DNA from: Bacteroides intestinalis DSM 17393
GTDB taxonomy: Bacteria > Bacteroidota > Bacteroidia > Bacteroidales > Bacteroidaceae
Reading direction: 5' to 3'
Assembly: GCF_000172175.1 (NCBI RefSeq)
Contig: NZ_ABJL02000001.1
Location: forward strand, 193,620 to 257,619
DNA length: 64,000 nucleotides
Shown: in pieces, positions 27,472 to 38,900 of the stretch
Position numbering within the stretch: the first letter of the stretch is position 1
Layout: each line of letters starts with the position of its first letter
Made by a program: the position numbers and the translations under genes
The notes under the pieces: model-generated
What the model was told of the DNA's origin: nothing
Database searches by the model: none
Seen by the model: the letters and a program-made list of their open reading frames with translations, nothing else

Positions 27472-29100
27472 TTATGTTCTTTCCACCCATATAGGAGAGC
27501 TCCATGCCCATTGCTGGTCACGCTGGCGAACTCTGATATAGTAATAGTCCGTATCTCTTTCGGGTTCAGTGTCTTCCATATAATGTTCAACCATAAAGCA
27601 ACTTTCCGGCATTGCGCGGTTGAATAGAATAGCTTCACTAAGCCATCCGATCATGAAATGGGAGCGGGAACCTTCCAGAAGTTCGCCCAGTGAATGTTCA
27701 AACTTCTTGCCGTTGAACTCTGCCGTAATCATACCGTCTTTAGGCATAGTGACATCCAGAATGACGGCCTGCATGGCGGGAGTGGTGGTGTTCGGATTCT
27801 TGGAGCTGTACATATCCAACTCCGTATCCTTGTCCGTAACAGACACAATACGGTTGATCTTTGTTTCAAACTCGGGTTCTCCCGGTTGCGGAGAGGTGAA
27901 GGCAGCGCCACGGAAGCAAGGTTCCACAGCATTGATAGTTCCTTTGCTGATAGATAGCTTTCCTTGCCAGTGTACGTACTGCTCTTCACGATTCCATCCA
28001 AATTCAATCTTTACCTTACAACGTACCATGTTTCCTTCCGGCATTTCGGGCAATAACGGACCACTTAAACGGGCTATGCATCTTCGATTCTTGACAATGT
28101 CTATATAATCGATGCAACTGCCGCCTTCCACATTCAAATAAATACGGCGACTGTTACCCCGTACCACGTCGCCCGGAAAAGCGTCGTTCAGACGAAAATC
28201 TATATTGATCTTATCACCGGTAGCGCAACAAACGTGACGGTTCTTCATGGCATCCCAAATCTTATCACGGGTCAATGACTCTGCCAGTATGCCTATACGC
28301 CCATCACCATAACTGCCCGGATATCCGGCGTGCTGGTCCGTAGAGCCCATAATACCGAATTTCTTACCTTGCTCCAATCCACATTGAATTGTACCTTCCC
28401 ATTGGCGAGGCCCCATATCATGCAGATAATTATAATCGCCCTGATCGCTCTCTGCCAATCCATGGCGGGAATACATCTCTACGAACGGAGTCTGGTCTCC
28501 TTCCGTAAAGAAGTTCCAGTTATATCCGCGGTAGCCCGTCTGGTAACCCATGTGATGTGGAGTTATAAATACTTTATGTCCGCGGGCTTTTTGTTTCCAG
28601 TCTTCAATGGAGGTACATTCCACCAACGGTGCATCCAAGTCATAATTCAGGGCTACATGGTCGCCATGTTCCATGCTATGTGCCTCATAACCTACAAAGG
28701 CTAGAAATTCCCCTTCCTTATTGTACTCATTGGTCATGGCCACGTATTTCTCATAACCTCCCTCGCGCAAGCGCTTGAAAGCACCGGTATGATAATCAAT
28801 CACCCACTTCAGGCGAGGATCATCTGCTCCGGGAATGTCAGGCCACATGGCATGTGGGGTGACAGATACAAAATCCAATTGTTCCTTGGCGGCTTCGAAC
28901 GCAGAACGCATGTCGCCATGGCCGTAGGTTATGTTACAGTGGTTATGTAGATCTCCCCAGAAATATTTCAGATTACTGGCAGAGGGCATAATTTTCTTTC
29001 CTGCAACAGTTCCCTGCTGACATGCAGATAATAAACTGCCGGAAGCTGCCAATCCGATAAGGGACCAGCCTGTATTTTTTAAAAAATTTCTTCTATTCAT
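27472..29100 (-). CDS. DUF3604/PHP-like metallohydrolase in the heparan locus
   Basis: 542 residues. The N-terminus has a Tat-like start (NRRNFLKN) and a lipobox (LLSAC), suggesting export as a folded, metal-loaded lipoprotein. The PHP-like metal motifs are WGDLHNHCN (about 47-55), FITPHH (about 180) and GSTDQHAG (about 250). The C-terminal part is beta-rich. DUF3604 members have no settled reaction that I know of. Its place between the ROK kinase and the 6-O-sulfatase gene suggests a step on heparan oligosaccharides or a modification not covered by the sulfatases. Confidence 0.72.
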   Translation of the reverse strand: MNRRNFLKNTGWSLIGLAASGSLLSACQQGTVAGKKIMPSASNLKYFWGDLHNHCNITYGHGDMRSAFEAAKEQLDFVSVTPHAMWPDIPGADDPRLKWVIDYHTGAFKRLREGGYEKYVAMTNEYNKEGEFLAFVGYEAHSMEHGDHVALNYDLDAPLVECTSIEDWKQKARGHKVFITPHHMGYQTGYRGYNWNFFTEGDQTPFVEMYSRHGLAESDQGDYNYLHDMGPRQWEGTIQCGLEQGKKFGIMGSTDQHAGYPGSYGDGRIGILAESLTRDKIWDAMKNRHVCCATGDKINIDFRLNDAFPGDVVRGNSRRIYLNVEGGSCIDYIDIVKNRRCIARLSGPLLPEMPEGNMVRCKVKIEFGWNREEQYVHWQGKLSISKGTINAVEPCFRGAAFTSPQPGEPEFETKINRIVSVTDKDTELDMYSSKNPNTTTPAMQAVILDVTMPKDGMITAEFNGKKFEHSLGELLEGSRSHFMIGWLSEAILFNRAMPESCFMVEHYMEDTEPERDTDYYYIRVRQRDQQWAWSSPIWVERT

Positions 29101-29115
29101 GGTATTTTTTATAGA

Positions 29116-30726
29116 TTATCTGTTTTTCATTAATCGTCTGTCGCCTTTGAACAGCTCATTTACTTTTTCATCTGGATCATCATCCTTATACTGCTTTTGG
29201 GTTTCTTTCAGTAGTGACATCAGTTCTGTCCGTTTGTCGGCATACTCCGATTTGTTAAATACATTATTTAATTCATTCGGATCATTCTTCAAATCGTACA
29301 TTTCCCACTCGTCCACATCGTTATAGAAGTGAATCAATTTAAAATCAGCAGTACGAATGCCATAATGTCTTTTTACTGAATGCTCTGCTGGATACTCATA
29401 ATAGTGGTAATAGGCAGCTTTTCTCCAGTCTGTCGGAGTTTTCCCTTCATTATCCAGAATAGGTTTGAGAGACTGTCCCTGAATATCCGCCGGTATATCT
29501 ACCCCGGCAAAATCCAGCAATGTGGGAGCAAAATCCACATTCATGGCAATGGCACTTGATACACTGCCTGCCTTGATTGTTTTCGGATAGCGGATGATTA
29601 GTGGCATACGTTGGCATTCTTCATACATAAAGCGTTTGTCAAACCAGCCATGTTCGCCCAAAAAGAAACCTTGATCCGAAGTATAGATAATGATTGTATT
29701 GTCCAGTTCACCGGTTTTCTCCAAATAGCTGATCAGTCTCCCTATATTCTCGTCCACGGCTACGATAGTTGCCAGATAATCGCGCATATATTGCTGGTAT
29801 TTCCAGCTGATCAGTTCTTTTCCCTTTAAATTACCATTACGATATTCTGAAATACGTTGTGCATATGCCGAGTCCCACTTATCCTGTACATCAGTCGGCA
29901 TACGCTTGTAGACCTGATAGAGGCGATTCGTTGTATCCTTTAGCATTTCTTCACGGGTCAGCAGTTTCAGATCCCAGTCATTGGTCAATGTGTGTTCAAT
30001 GGACATATCTTGTTCCCTGGCAGCAGAGCCTCTACCTTCGTATGTATCGAAAAGTGTGGCGGGTTCGGGGAATACGGTATTGTTAAACATCCCCAAGTGG
30101 CGGGGAGCGGGCATCCAGTTACGGTGTGGGGCTTTCTGATGATACATCATACAGAAAGGCTTGCTCTTATCTCTATGTTCCAGATATTCGATAGCCTTGT
30201 CTGTGATAATGTCAGTAGTATATCCCTGCTCTACAATCTGCTTTCCATTCTCGTTGAAGTCTGGATTATAATAGTCCCCTTGTTCATGTTGTCCGGTCAG
30301 GATACACCAATAGTCAAACCCCTGAGGCTCGGTAATCAAATGCCATTTGCCGACAATTGAAGTTTGGTAACCGGCAGCTTGTAACAATTTGGGAAAAGTC
30401 TGTTGGTTGCCATCGAAAGTGCTGGCATTGTCTGTGAATCCGTTGATGTGGCTGAATTTGCCCGTCAAGATACAAGCTCTTGACGGACCGGATAAAGCAT
30501 TGACCGCATAACAATTATCCATACGAACACCTTCACTGGCAATCCGATCCATATTGGGAGTCTGAAGGAGACGTCCACCGTAACATGACATGGCTTGCGT
30601 TGTATGGTCGTCTGTCATCATAAAGATAATGTTCGGACGTTTTACCTCCTCTTTGGTCTTATTGGAGCTGCAAGCGGAGACTCCGATGGCAGTGAGAGGC
30701 AACAATAAATATGATAAGCGATTCAT
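29116..30726 (-). CDS. S1 sulfatase, probable N-acetylglucosamine-6-O-sulfatase (S1_11-like)
   Basis: 536 residues from the ATG at 30726; the frame extends 17 codons further, but the lipobox signal (YLLLPLTAIGVSAC) starts here. Motifs: MMTDDH, S-G-P-S-R near residue 78 for formylglycine, GKWH, and YTSDQGFFLGEHGW (about 350). The long insert and this last motif fit the GlcNAc-6-sulfatase group that includes B. thetaiotaomicron BT4656. It follows the PL12 gene by 13 nt, matching the order remembered for the B. thetaiotaomicron heparan locus. Confidence 0.85.
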   Translation of the reverse strand: MNRLSYLLLPLTAIGVSACSSNKTKEEVKRPNIIFMMTDDHTTQAMSCYGGRLLQTPNMDRIASEGVRMDNCYAVNALSGPSRACILTGKFSHINGFTDNASTFDGNQQTFPKLLQAAGYQTSIVGKWHLITEPQGFDYWCILTGQHEQGDYYNPDFNENGKQIVEQGYTTDIITDKAIEYLEHRDKSKPFCMMYHQKAPHRNWMPAPRHLGMFNNTVFPEPATLFDTYEGRGSAAREQDMSIEHTLTNDWDLKLLTREEMLKDTTNRLYQVYKRMPTDVQDKWDSAYAQRISEYRNGNLKGKELISWKYQQYMRDYLATIVAVDENIGRLISYLEKTGELDNTIIIYTSDQGFFLGEHGWFDKRFMYEECQRMPLIIRYPKTIKAGSVSSAIAMNVDFAPTLLDFAGVDIPADIQGQSLKPILDNEGKTPTDWRKAAYYHYYEYPAEHSVKRHYGIRTADFKLIHFYNDVDEWEMYDLKNDPNELNNVFNKSEYADKRTELMSLLKETQKQYKDDDPDEKVNELFKGDRRLMKNR

Positions 30727-30739
30727 AATAAAAGTCTTC

Positions 30740-32737
30740 TTATAGTTTATACTCCAATTGACGTTTCTTTCCATCAACAGATATTTCTATTTTCACTCCA
30801 TTCTCATCAAACTTCTTATTCAGGAATTTAGCCTTGAATGCAGGAAAAGAAGCTGCATTTTTCGAAGGATAGATAATGGTGATGTAACGTACAGCTTCCG
30901 AATCCTTTTTGTCCACATCAAAGGAAACCGAAGTACGGGGTACACGTACGCGATAAGCAGTGGAACGCCATCCCTCCTTTTCTCTCATCGAAGCTTTCTT
31001 TTCGGCAAAACATTGTAACTTCATATTGCTTGACCCGTCGTAAGCGGTGGTCAGAATATGACTTTTATCGTCTACATTTACAGTGCCTTCACATAAATGA
31101 TAGTTAAGATTCACTGTTCCTTTTGCATCTCCCACAGCCTCATCGACAATGACAAAATAAGATTGGTCTACAAAGAAGACAGAACGTCTGTGCTTTAAGC
31201 CTTCATAATGAGGGTTCTCTGTTACTAGGATTTGTTCATTACCTTCGGGGTTCCAAAGCTTAGTAACAGATTGTGTGGTCTGTAAGTTTTTCTCATCCAG
31301 TGTCAGGGTATTATGAGAACTTGTCCGACGGAACCAGTTGCGAAGTTTCATCACTTCATCGTCACCGGCATAGACGTATGAGCCGCTATCCGGAAAGAGA
31401 TTTCGGCCATTGAACCAGAGCTCAAAAGTTCCGTTATCCGGTTGACAGTGCCACTCACCTTTGGGACCGGCCTTTACCACCATTACAGTAGCATCTTGTT
31501 TCCAGCCGTTTCTGAAAGTAAAGAAGCCGGAAGTCAGGGCTCCATGAGAAAGATTGGGTAGGGGAGAACCTTCACGACCTTCAGTAGCATAATAACGGAT
31601 CCAGTCGCAATCCGGAAACAGTTTGAGCCATTCCTGATAATTGCGGATTTCTGCTGGGCGGTCTCCTAATTTTGCATCACTGAAACAAGGATTACTGTAA
31701 TCTGGGAAACAGATATTAGCGTAGAACTCAATCATATTTTTAACTGTATTCACGTATTCAGCAGGAAACTCCTGACGGAAACCATTGACGTCTGCCATAC
31801 GTAGGGCCTTGCAAAAAATATTGATTGCCGCTAAATGATAATGGGGGTCCAGTTCATATTGGCCACCATCCGGATAAACTTGTTTTTTTATTTCACGGTT
31901 TAAAATGTTTATTCCACTTTCTCTCCATCCGGCTGCCTCTTTAAACTCGGGGAAAAATGCACCTGCATATACCATACGTTGTGCTTCGAACAACAGGTGG
32001 TTGCCTTGATCTGAGTAATTACCCAGAATGTGTAGTGCATGCCGGTGATAATTAATCAGGAATTCAGTCAGGAATTCCGGGGTGAAAGCCTTTGAGGGAA
32101 TAAATAACAAAAATTGCAGAGTTTGATCCTGTAAACGGTTACTCACCTCCAAAGGACGCCATGCAAAACGTACATTTTCAGCATTCCCTTTTACTTCACC
32201 TGCACTGACAAGTTCGTATTCTTCTTTTTCTACGGTGGTCAGAGGATTCTTCTTAATCCAGTCCATATATTGATATGCCCATTCCTTGGCATATTTCTCA
32301 TCCCCTGAGATTCTATATGCTTTTCCCATTGGGGTGAACCATTTGTGACGGTGTAACTGCCAGCGCAACTCATTGTCTTGTATCGGCCAATATTGCCAGT
32401 TGATATCTTTGCCATAATTATAGGAAGGCTGATATCCTTTGTGTACAAAAAATGTATGTTCCAAGGCATCATCAGCCCATTTTTGTTCTTCCTTGGATAT
32501 TTTGATATTCTTCATATCGATATCGGGATGCCCTATACCGGTACGCTGGCGGTAATAATCCAATAAAGCTTGGGCTGCTTCGTCCCATTGTTGTTGAGCA
32601 CATGCAGCTTTTACTTTTTCCAATCCCGGATAATCCAGATTCAGTAAATCAAAAGTTTCCTTTCGCAACTGCTGTGCTTCTGCACATAGGGAAACCAGTA
32701 GAAAAGTGAAACTAAGTATATAGTTTGTTATTTTCAT
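30740..32737 (-). CDS. heparinase III (PL12), heparan sulfate lyase
   Basis: 665 residues with a signal peptide ending at CAEAQ. The alpha-toroid (about 25-370) and C-terminal beta-sandwich match heparinase III. I recognise long stretches of similarity to B. thetaiotaomicron BT4657, for example HTFFVHKGYQPSYNYG and LRWQLHRHKWFTPMGKAY. Candidate catalytic residues lie in SDQGNHLLFEA (Asn/His), YELDPHYHLAA (Tyr) and GEWHCQPDNGTFE (His). It cleaves low-sulfated heparan sulfate by beta-elimination in the periplasm. Confidence 0.93.
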   Translation of the reverse strand: MKITNYILSFTFLLVSLCAEAQQLRKETFDLLNLDYPGLEKVKAACAQQQWDEAAQALLDYYRQRTGIGHPDIDMKNIKISKEEQKWADDALEHTFFVHKGYQPSYNYGKDINWQYWPIQDNELRWQLHRHKWFTPMGKAYRISGDEKYAKEWAYQYMDWIKKNPLTTVEKEEYELVSAGEVKGNAENVRFAWRPLEVSNRLQDQTLQFLLFIPSKAFTPEFLTEFLINYHRHALHILGNYSDQGNHLLFEAQRMVYAGAFFPEFKEAAGWRESGINILNREIKKQVYPDGGQYELDPHYHLAAINIFCKALRMADVNGFRQEFPAEYVNTVKNMIEFYANICFPDYSNPCFSDAKLGDRPAEIRNYQEWLKLFPDCDWIRYYATEGREGSPLPNLSHGALTSGFFTFRNGWKQDATVMVVKAGPKGEWHCQPDNGTFELWFNGRNLFPDSGSYVYAGDDEVMKLRNWFRRTSSHNTLTLDEKNLQTTQSVTKLWNPEGNEQILVTENPHYEGLKHRRSVFFVDQSYFVIVDEAVGDAKGTVNLNYHLCEGTVNVDDKSHILTTAYDGSSNMKLQCFAEKKASMREKEGWRSTAYRVRVPRTSVSFDVDKKDSEAVRYITIIYPSKNAASFPAFKAKFLNKKFDENGVKIEISVDGKKRQLEYKL

Positions 32738-32753
32738 GGTATATTAAATTCAT

Positions 32754-34043
32754 TTAAAGCGATTTATAATCAAGTCCTTTTACCTGCATATATCGGGCTA
32801 AAGCTTCCAGATAATAATAATCGGCATAATTGATAGGTGTGTCAATTTCAGACCCATTAGGCAGTGAACCTGTAGAGTGCATCAGGATAAATCCCTGGTT
32901 AGTGCCGATCTTTGCCAGGTAAGCATCGGAAGAGAGAGACTTGAGTAGTTTCTCTGCATAATCAAAATAGACTTGTCCATCCTCTACAAGAGTACTGAGT
33001 TCTATCAAGGCAGAAGCTGTGACAGAAGCGGCGGATGCATCACGAGGTGTCTCCGGTGTATCCGGGGCATCATAGTCCCACAAAGGAATCGCATCGTCAG
33101 TCTTTACACGTGTCATGATTAATGCTGCAATATCTTTGGCTTGCTGCAAGAAAGCCGCATCTTTTGACTCGCGATAGCAGGATGTATATCCATATATTCC
33201 CCAGGCTTGTCCGCGTGCCCATGAAGAATCATCATTTTTCCCCTGATGTGTACATTTCATTTCTACGCTGCCATCGTTATTGTAGCTTACTACGTGGTAG
33301 GATGAATGATCGTTTCTGAAGTGGTTCTTCAATGTTGTTTCAGCATGTTTCAATGCGATTTCTTTATATTTGGGATCATTGGTAAGATGATTGACATAAA
33401 ATAATAGATCCAGATTCATCATATTATCAATAATCACAGGGAAGTTCCACTTTCCGAAATCCCAGGAACGAATACAACCTATGTTCGAATCAAAACGGCC
33501 GCATAAATTATCAGCAGTTTGCACCAGTATCTGACGGATACTGTCAGCAGGGGCTAGACGATATGCATTACCATAACTGCAATTCATCATGAAGCCTATG
33601 TCGTGTGTACCTTTATAATCTTTCACCGGATGTAGATAATTCGTAAATTTTGCAGCACTCTTTTTCAAGTCTTCAATGCCGGTCAGTTGATACGCGTACC
33701 ACAAGTTTCCGGGGAAAAAACCACTTGTCCAATCATAGATGGAACTGCAATATCTGCGGCTTCCCAGAGCATCTTTCACAGGCTTTACCCGTAAGGAGTC
33801 TTTGAAAGTTGCAGGATCTCTTTGTAATTGACTACAGAGAAAATCCATATCGTATCCCGTCCAGATGGAGCGGGGTAACAGGACTGAATCCCCTACATCG
33901 GCCACTGTTTTTTCCAGTTGTTGCACAGAAGTATCTATTGCATTTTTCAACCAGCCATAATTTTCCTTAGGTTGACTGGATGAACAGCTGGAGAATCCTT
34001 GTAGTGTAACAACTGCGTAACAAAATAATAAAAATTTCTTCAT
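32754..34043 (-). CDS. unsaturated glucuronyl hydrolase (GH88)
   Basis: 429 residues with lipobox GFSSC. It has the (alpha/alpha)6 barrel motifs of GH88: GFMMNCSYGNAY, SSWARGQAWGIYGY and PRDASAASVTASALIEL. It removes the 4,5-unsaturated uronic acid left by the lyases. It lies between susD and the PL12 gene. Length and order match BT4658 of the B. thetaiotaomicron heparan locus, as far as I remember it. Confidence 0.9.
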   Translation of the reverse strand: MKKFLLFCYAVVTLQGFSSCSSSQPKENYGWLKNAIDTSVQQLEKTVADVGDSVLLPRSIWTGYDMDFLCSQLQRDPATFKDSLRVKPVKDALGSRRYCSSIYDWTSGFFPGNLWYAYQLTGIEDLKKSAAKFTNYLHPVKDYKGTHDIGFMMNCSYGNAYRLAPADSIRQILVQTADNLCGRFDSNIGCIRSWDFGKWNFPVIIDNMMNLDLLFYVNHLTNDPKYKEIALKHAETTLKNHFRNDHSSYHVVSYNNDGSVEMKCTHQGKNDDSSWARGQAWGIYGYTSCYRESKDAAFLQQAKDIAALIMTRVKTDDAIPLWDYDAPDTPETPRDASAASVTASALIELSTLVEDGQVYFDYAEKLLKSLSSDAYLAKIGTNQGFILMHSTGSLPNGSEIDTPINYADYYYLEALARYMQVKGLDYKSL

Positions 34044-34098
34044 AAATAATGTATATTCTATAGGTTATATCTGCTCAAATTATCGTTCTTGTGTACAA

Positions 34099-34146
34099 GG
34101 ATGGAGAAAGTATAAACATAATTACAGTTCCTCCATTTCTCCATCC
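34099..34146 (-). terminator. hairpin between susD and the GH88 gene
   Basis: An 11-bp perfect stem (34099-34109 with 34136-34146) with a 26-nt loop lies in the 131-nt gap downstream of susD. It may dampen or process the transcript so that SusC/SusD are made in excess of the enzymes. There is no clear T tract. Confidence 0.5.
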
Positions 34147-34174
34147 ATTGTCAGTTCATACTCAGGAAATGGAA

Positions 34175-35941
34175 TTACTCAAATCCCGGATTATTTTCAC
34201 CGTTCAAAGCTGCATTCGACTGAATTTCAGCCAATGGAATCGGATAAAGTTCATGCTTTCCCGTGGTAAAATTGTGGCCTGCTACGTAGTTGGATTTAGC
34301 CCATTTCACCGCATTCCAATCTTTACGTGCAGCATCCGTTATATATTCATCAGGTCCTGGGGTCCATGATTCCATATAGTTTTGGGCGGCTTTTAAAGAT
34401 GCTTCCAGAATGCCCCAGCGCAGTAAGTCATATTTGCGTTGACCTTCGTAGCAAAGTTCAAAAGCACGTTCCCAATACAAGGCTGTACGGAATTTGCCGG
34501 CATCGTCACCATCCGGAATGAATGGTAAATCGTACAACTTCGGAGCCTTTAACAAGCTTGAATAATTAGCTGTACTTATAGGAGTAGCACCGGCACGGAC
34601 ACGAACATCATTCAATAATTTCCATGCTTCGGTTGTGTTACCGGTTTCGTTATAAGCTTCGGCTGCCATCAGAACTGCATCGGCATAACGCAACGGAGCA
34701 TAATTGACACCCGTGTTATTGGGATCTATGAAGCCCGGAGCCATCCATTCTCTGCGCCATTTACCCGGATATCTGTTTAGATTTTTGTTGATATCGGCAG
34801 AAGTATGCGATTTTTCCTGAATTTCTTTATTTTTGTTCCACTTAATAGCATAGTCCACGAAATTCACGTCACGGCGTATATCTTTTATGCTTCCATCTTC
34901 ATTTGACTCATAGAAAGACTTCCAATATGGTAGTACTACAAAGAAGGCATTGGCACGTCCCATATAACTGCTTGTGCCGGGGTAACTTCCTGGAGCATCT
35001 ACCAGTGGTCCGTTGTAAGTTGCCCATACACCAGCATTATCCTTCAAACCTTGGTTGGGTTCAAAAGCAATTTCCCAAAGAGACTCCTGATTGTCCAATG
35101 TCAGTTGAGAATAGTTTTTGAACAGTTGTTCATAACCGCTTGCATAAAAATTATGATAGCCTTCGGCCTTCAAAGCTTCCCATTCCTTAATCACTGCTTC
35201 AAAATATCCCTTTCGGGCAGTATCGTCCAGACGGGTCAACTGACGTGATGAACGGTTCAAGCTATAGCCGGCACGTTGTAAATAGACACGCATCAGTAAA
35301 GTACGGGCAGCGCCGCTACAAGGTATTTCAGAAGATGCCACTTCACGACCGGATTTCAAATGCGTTTTTGCATAGTTCAAATCTTCGATGATCTGGTCAT
35401 AAATCAGCTCACGGTCGGTACGAGGCTTGGATGTATTACCAAAACCATTCGTATATTCCGTGCTGAACGGTACATCACCAAAGAATTTCACTAGGTCAAA
35501 AGCTATGTAAGCACGGAGGAATCGAGCTTGTCCGTTAATTTCCTGTAGATTCTTGTTTTCTGCAAAACCCGGCATTGCCTCAATGCTGGCAATAGCTACA
35601 TTGGCACGGTCGAGAGCCTGATAAGCACATCTCCACACACTGGCAATCCATGTATTGGAAGCGTTGTACAGATAGTGAGATATATCACGACGGGTTCCGT
35701 CCGAACCGGTTCCACGTACCATGAACATATCGTCCGAACCAAAGAACGGCATGATATTTTGTCCATAATAGTCTGTAGTTTCAAGACAGTCGTAGATTCC
35801 GACTACGGCCATCTGGGCTTTTCCTTCTGTTACGAAATAAGTATCTTTCTCGTAGAATGAGCTGGGCTTTTCAGTTAGGTCACAGGAAGTAACCCCTACA
35901 AGCATCATTGCGCCAAGCGCATATATCATTTTGTTTTTCAT
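34175..35941 (-). CDS. SusD-like glycan-binding lipoprotein
   Basis: 588 residues with lipobox GVTSCD. The SusD/RagB TPR-like fold is evident from NGQARFLRAYIAFDLVKFFG (about 132-151), the C-terminal NPGFE ending and the NDVRVRAG stretch. It caps the SusC transporter and binds heparin/heparan oligosaccharides at the cell surface. It starts 26 nt after susC. No separate surface glycan-binding protein gene follows it. Confidence 0.93.
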   Translation of the reverse strand: MKNKMIYALGAMMLVGVTSCDLTEKPSSFYEKDTYFVTEGKAQMAVVGIYDCLETTDYYGQNIMPFFGSDDMFMVRGTGSDGTRRDISHYLYNASNTWIASVWRCAYQALDRANVAIASIEAMPGFAENKNLQEINGQARFLRAYIAFDLVKFFGDVPFSTEYTNGFGNTSKPRTDRELIYDQIIEDLNYAKTHLKSGREVASSEIPCSGAARTLLMRVYLQRAGYSLNRSSRQLTRLDDTARKGYFEAVIKEWEALKAEGYHNFYASGYEQLFKNYSQLTLDNQESLWEIAFEPNQGLKDNAGVWATYNGPLVDAPGSYPGTSSYMGRANAFFVVLPYWKSFYESNEDGSIKDIRRDVNFVDYAIKWNKNKEIQEKSHTSADINKNLNRYPGKWRREWMAPGFIDPNNTGVNYAPLRYADAVLMAAEAYNETGNTTEAWKLLNDVRVRAGATPISTANYSSLLKAPKLYDLPFIPDGDDAGKFRTALYWERAFELCYEGQRKYDLLRWGILEASLKAAQNYMESWTPGPDEYITDAARKDWNAVKWAKSNYVAGHNFTTGKHELYPIPLAEIQSNAALNGENNPGFE

Positions 35942-35967
35942 TTTATTATTCCCTTTTTAAATTCTAA

Positions 35968-38900
35968 TTAAAATGCTACGTTCACACCAAATACGAAAGA
36001 GCGGCTTCTGGGGTAAGCACCGAAATCAACACCGGGAGTCAATGCGCTACTCATAGTAGATACTTCCGGATCGAAACCGGTATAAGGAGTCCATGTAAAC
36101 AGATTATTGCCTGTTGCATACAAACGTAGTTTGGTCAGACCGATCTTGTTTATTACTTTTTTGGGGAAGGTATACCCTAAAGTGATATTACTCAACTTCA
36201 AATAAGAAGCATCTTCAATAGCCCAGGAATGAATGTAGGTGTTGTTTGAACCATTATCACCGAAATGAGCTACTGTTTTGCCTTGGTTCACTGCTGCCAG
36301 TTCTTCAGGATTTGTAATCAGCTCGCCGCTGGCATTAATGGTCACCCAGCGATGAGCATCATCAGCTACCGATAAAACGTTTTTATTAGTAAGGGCAGTC
36401 TTAGTGTTGGTTAGCTTGGTAGCATTCAGTACTTCGGCGCCATAACTATAAGTAAAGAAAATACTCAAGTCGAAATCCTTCCAACTGAAAGTATTGTTAA
36501 TACCTCCATAGAAATCAGGAAGGGCATTACCGATGATGGTTTTATCGCTTTCGGTAATTTGGTTGTCTTCGCTACCATCCACGTTCTTGAACTTCCAGTA
36601 ACCTGGTTGGATATTCTTCTTGTCGCCATGATAAGGTACACCATCCTTCAATGTATAAGTTTTGGTTGTAGCATCGTAATTGAAGTCTTCCACCTGATAC
36701 AACCCGTCAGTTACGTAACCGTAGAATTGTCCCAACGGTTGGTTTACCCCAATTTGATGGGACGCCCCTGCACCGCTATAACCGAAGTTAGCCAGATACA
36801 ACTGTACATCTTCGCCTGTCAGTTTCTTTACCTTATTTTTGTTGTGGGAGAAAGTAACTGAAGTGTTCCAAGTAAAATCTTTGGATACGATGTTTGCCGT
36901 ATTGATAGTCAAATCCACACCCGTATTTTGAGTTTCACCTGCGTTGATAACCATACTGGTGTAACCGGAAGAGTTAGGTAACTTGGCATTCAGTAGCAAG
37001 TTGCTACTGCGATTAATGTAGAATTCCGGAGAGAATGTGATACGCTGGTTCAAGAAACCAAAATCCATACCTATGTTGAATGTCTTGTTTGCCTCCCATT
37101 TCAGATCGGGATTAGGCACTTGGCGGGAAGCATAGCCGGCTTGTGCACCGTTGCCATTGGCAGCAGTAACGGAACTCATGAGAGCAAGACTTTGGTAACT
37201 GCCAATACGATTGTTACCTGCAAGACCGTAACCGATACGGAATTTTAAATCAGAAAAGACTCCTAAGTCTTTGATAAATGCCTCTTCGCCTAAACGCCAC
37301 GCGGCCGAGAAAGCCGGGAAGTAACCCCACTTATTGTTCTTACCGAACTTGGAAGAGCCGTCAGCACGAACCGAAGCGGTAAAAAGATATTTATCCATCA
37401 AATTGTAGTTGATACGTCCGAAGAATGAGAGCAGTTTATCATCGTAGTTTTCACTGGAAGTGGGAACTCCCGGAACACCCAGTGAGAGGTCACCTAAACC
37501 GATTTCATCATTTGGGAACTGGCTGGCACTTGCAGAAAAGCTGCGTGACCATCTTTCCACATATTCATGTCCGGCAATGGCTGTAAAGTCATGAATTTTG
37601 TTTTTCCAAGAATAGGTCAATACATTAGAAGTCTGGAAACTGCTGTTTTCTAAATTAGTAATCGAACCTTGAATACTAGAACGCTTACCTGTAATAGACT
37701 CATCACCATAGAATACATCGTTACGACGGGTCTGATAACGCATACCTACTGTACTACGGAAAGACAGTCCTTTCAGCAACTTGATAGTAGCACCACCATT
37801 GGCCTGGAAAGTACGCCATTCCCTGTCGTTAAGTTCTTCTGCCGCTGAAATTAACGGATTCTGCATAACGTTGCCATTATCATCGGCTAATAGAGGATCT
37901 TCACCGTATAATAAATCTTCATCTACCCCCATAATACCTACTGTAGGACGATACTGTAAGATGTGTTGCATCTTGTTGAAGCGGTCGCCACCTTCCGATG
38001 TGCCCATACCTTCCACGCGCATTTGGTCGTAACTGATACGTGAATTTACAGTCAACCATTTGTTTATCTCATGGTTCATGTTGAATGAGATGTTATGCTT
38101 TTTGCTACCGCTGTACACCATAGCACCTTCTTCGTTATAGTATGAATAAGCCAGGCTGTAATTCATCTTCTCCGTCTTTCCGGATACGCCTACACGATAG
38201 TTCTGTGTAATAGCGTTACGTCCCAAGGTCTCATCTTGCCAATCGATACCCTTTCGACCATTATATATGGAAGCAAGATCACTGAACTTGCCATATCTTT
38301 CTTCCCATTTGGTCATACCATCGGCACCGGAATCTCCTGTACCCATTCTCCACAATGTACGTTCGTAATCTAATCTGACAAATTCACCGGCATTAAGCAC
38401 ATCCAGCTTGTTCGCAATCTTTTTAACACCCACATAGCTGTCGAAAGTTACCGTAGCTTTGCCACCTGATTTGCTACCATTCTTGGTTGTGATTACAACT
38501 ACACCATTGGCACCACGAGCACCATAGATGGCAGTGGCTGAAGCATCCTTTAATACGTCGATGGTTTCAATTTCAGCGGGGTCAAGGGTTGACATACCGT
38601 CTTCACTAGGGAAGCCATCAATGATGTAAAGGGGCTCGTTGCTTTGAGTGATAGAGATACCTCCACGTACACGTACAGAAATGGAAGCACCCGGAGTACC
38701 TTCACTCTGTTGTACCATCACACCTGCCATACGTCCAGCCAAAGCCTGTGTAACATCACTTACAGGTACTTTAGAAAGTTCTTTGCTGCTAACTGAGGTT
38801 ACCGATCCGGTCAAATCTCTACGAGGAACAGCGGCATATCCAATTACTACAACGTCTTCCAATAATACGGCGTCAGCTTGCAGGGTCACGTTTATTACAC

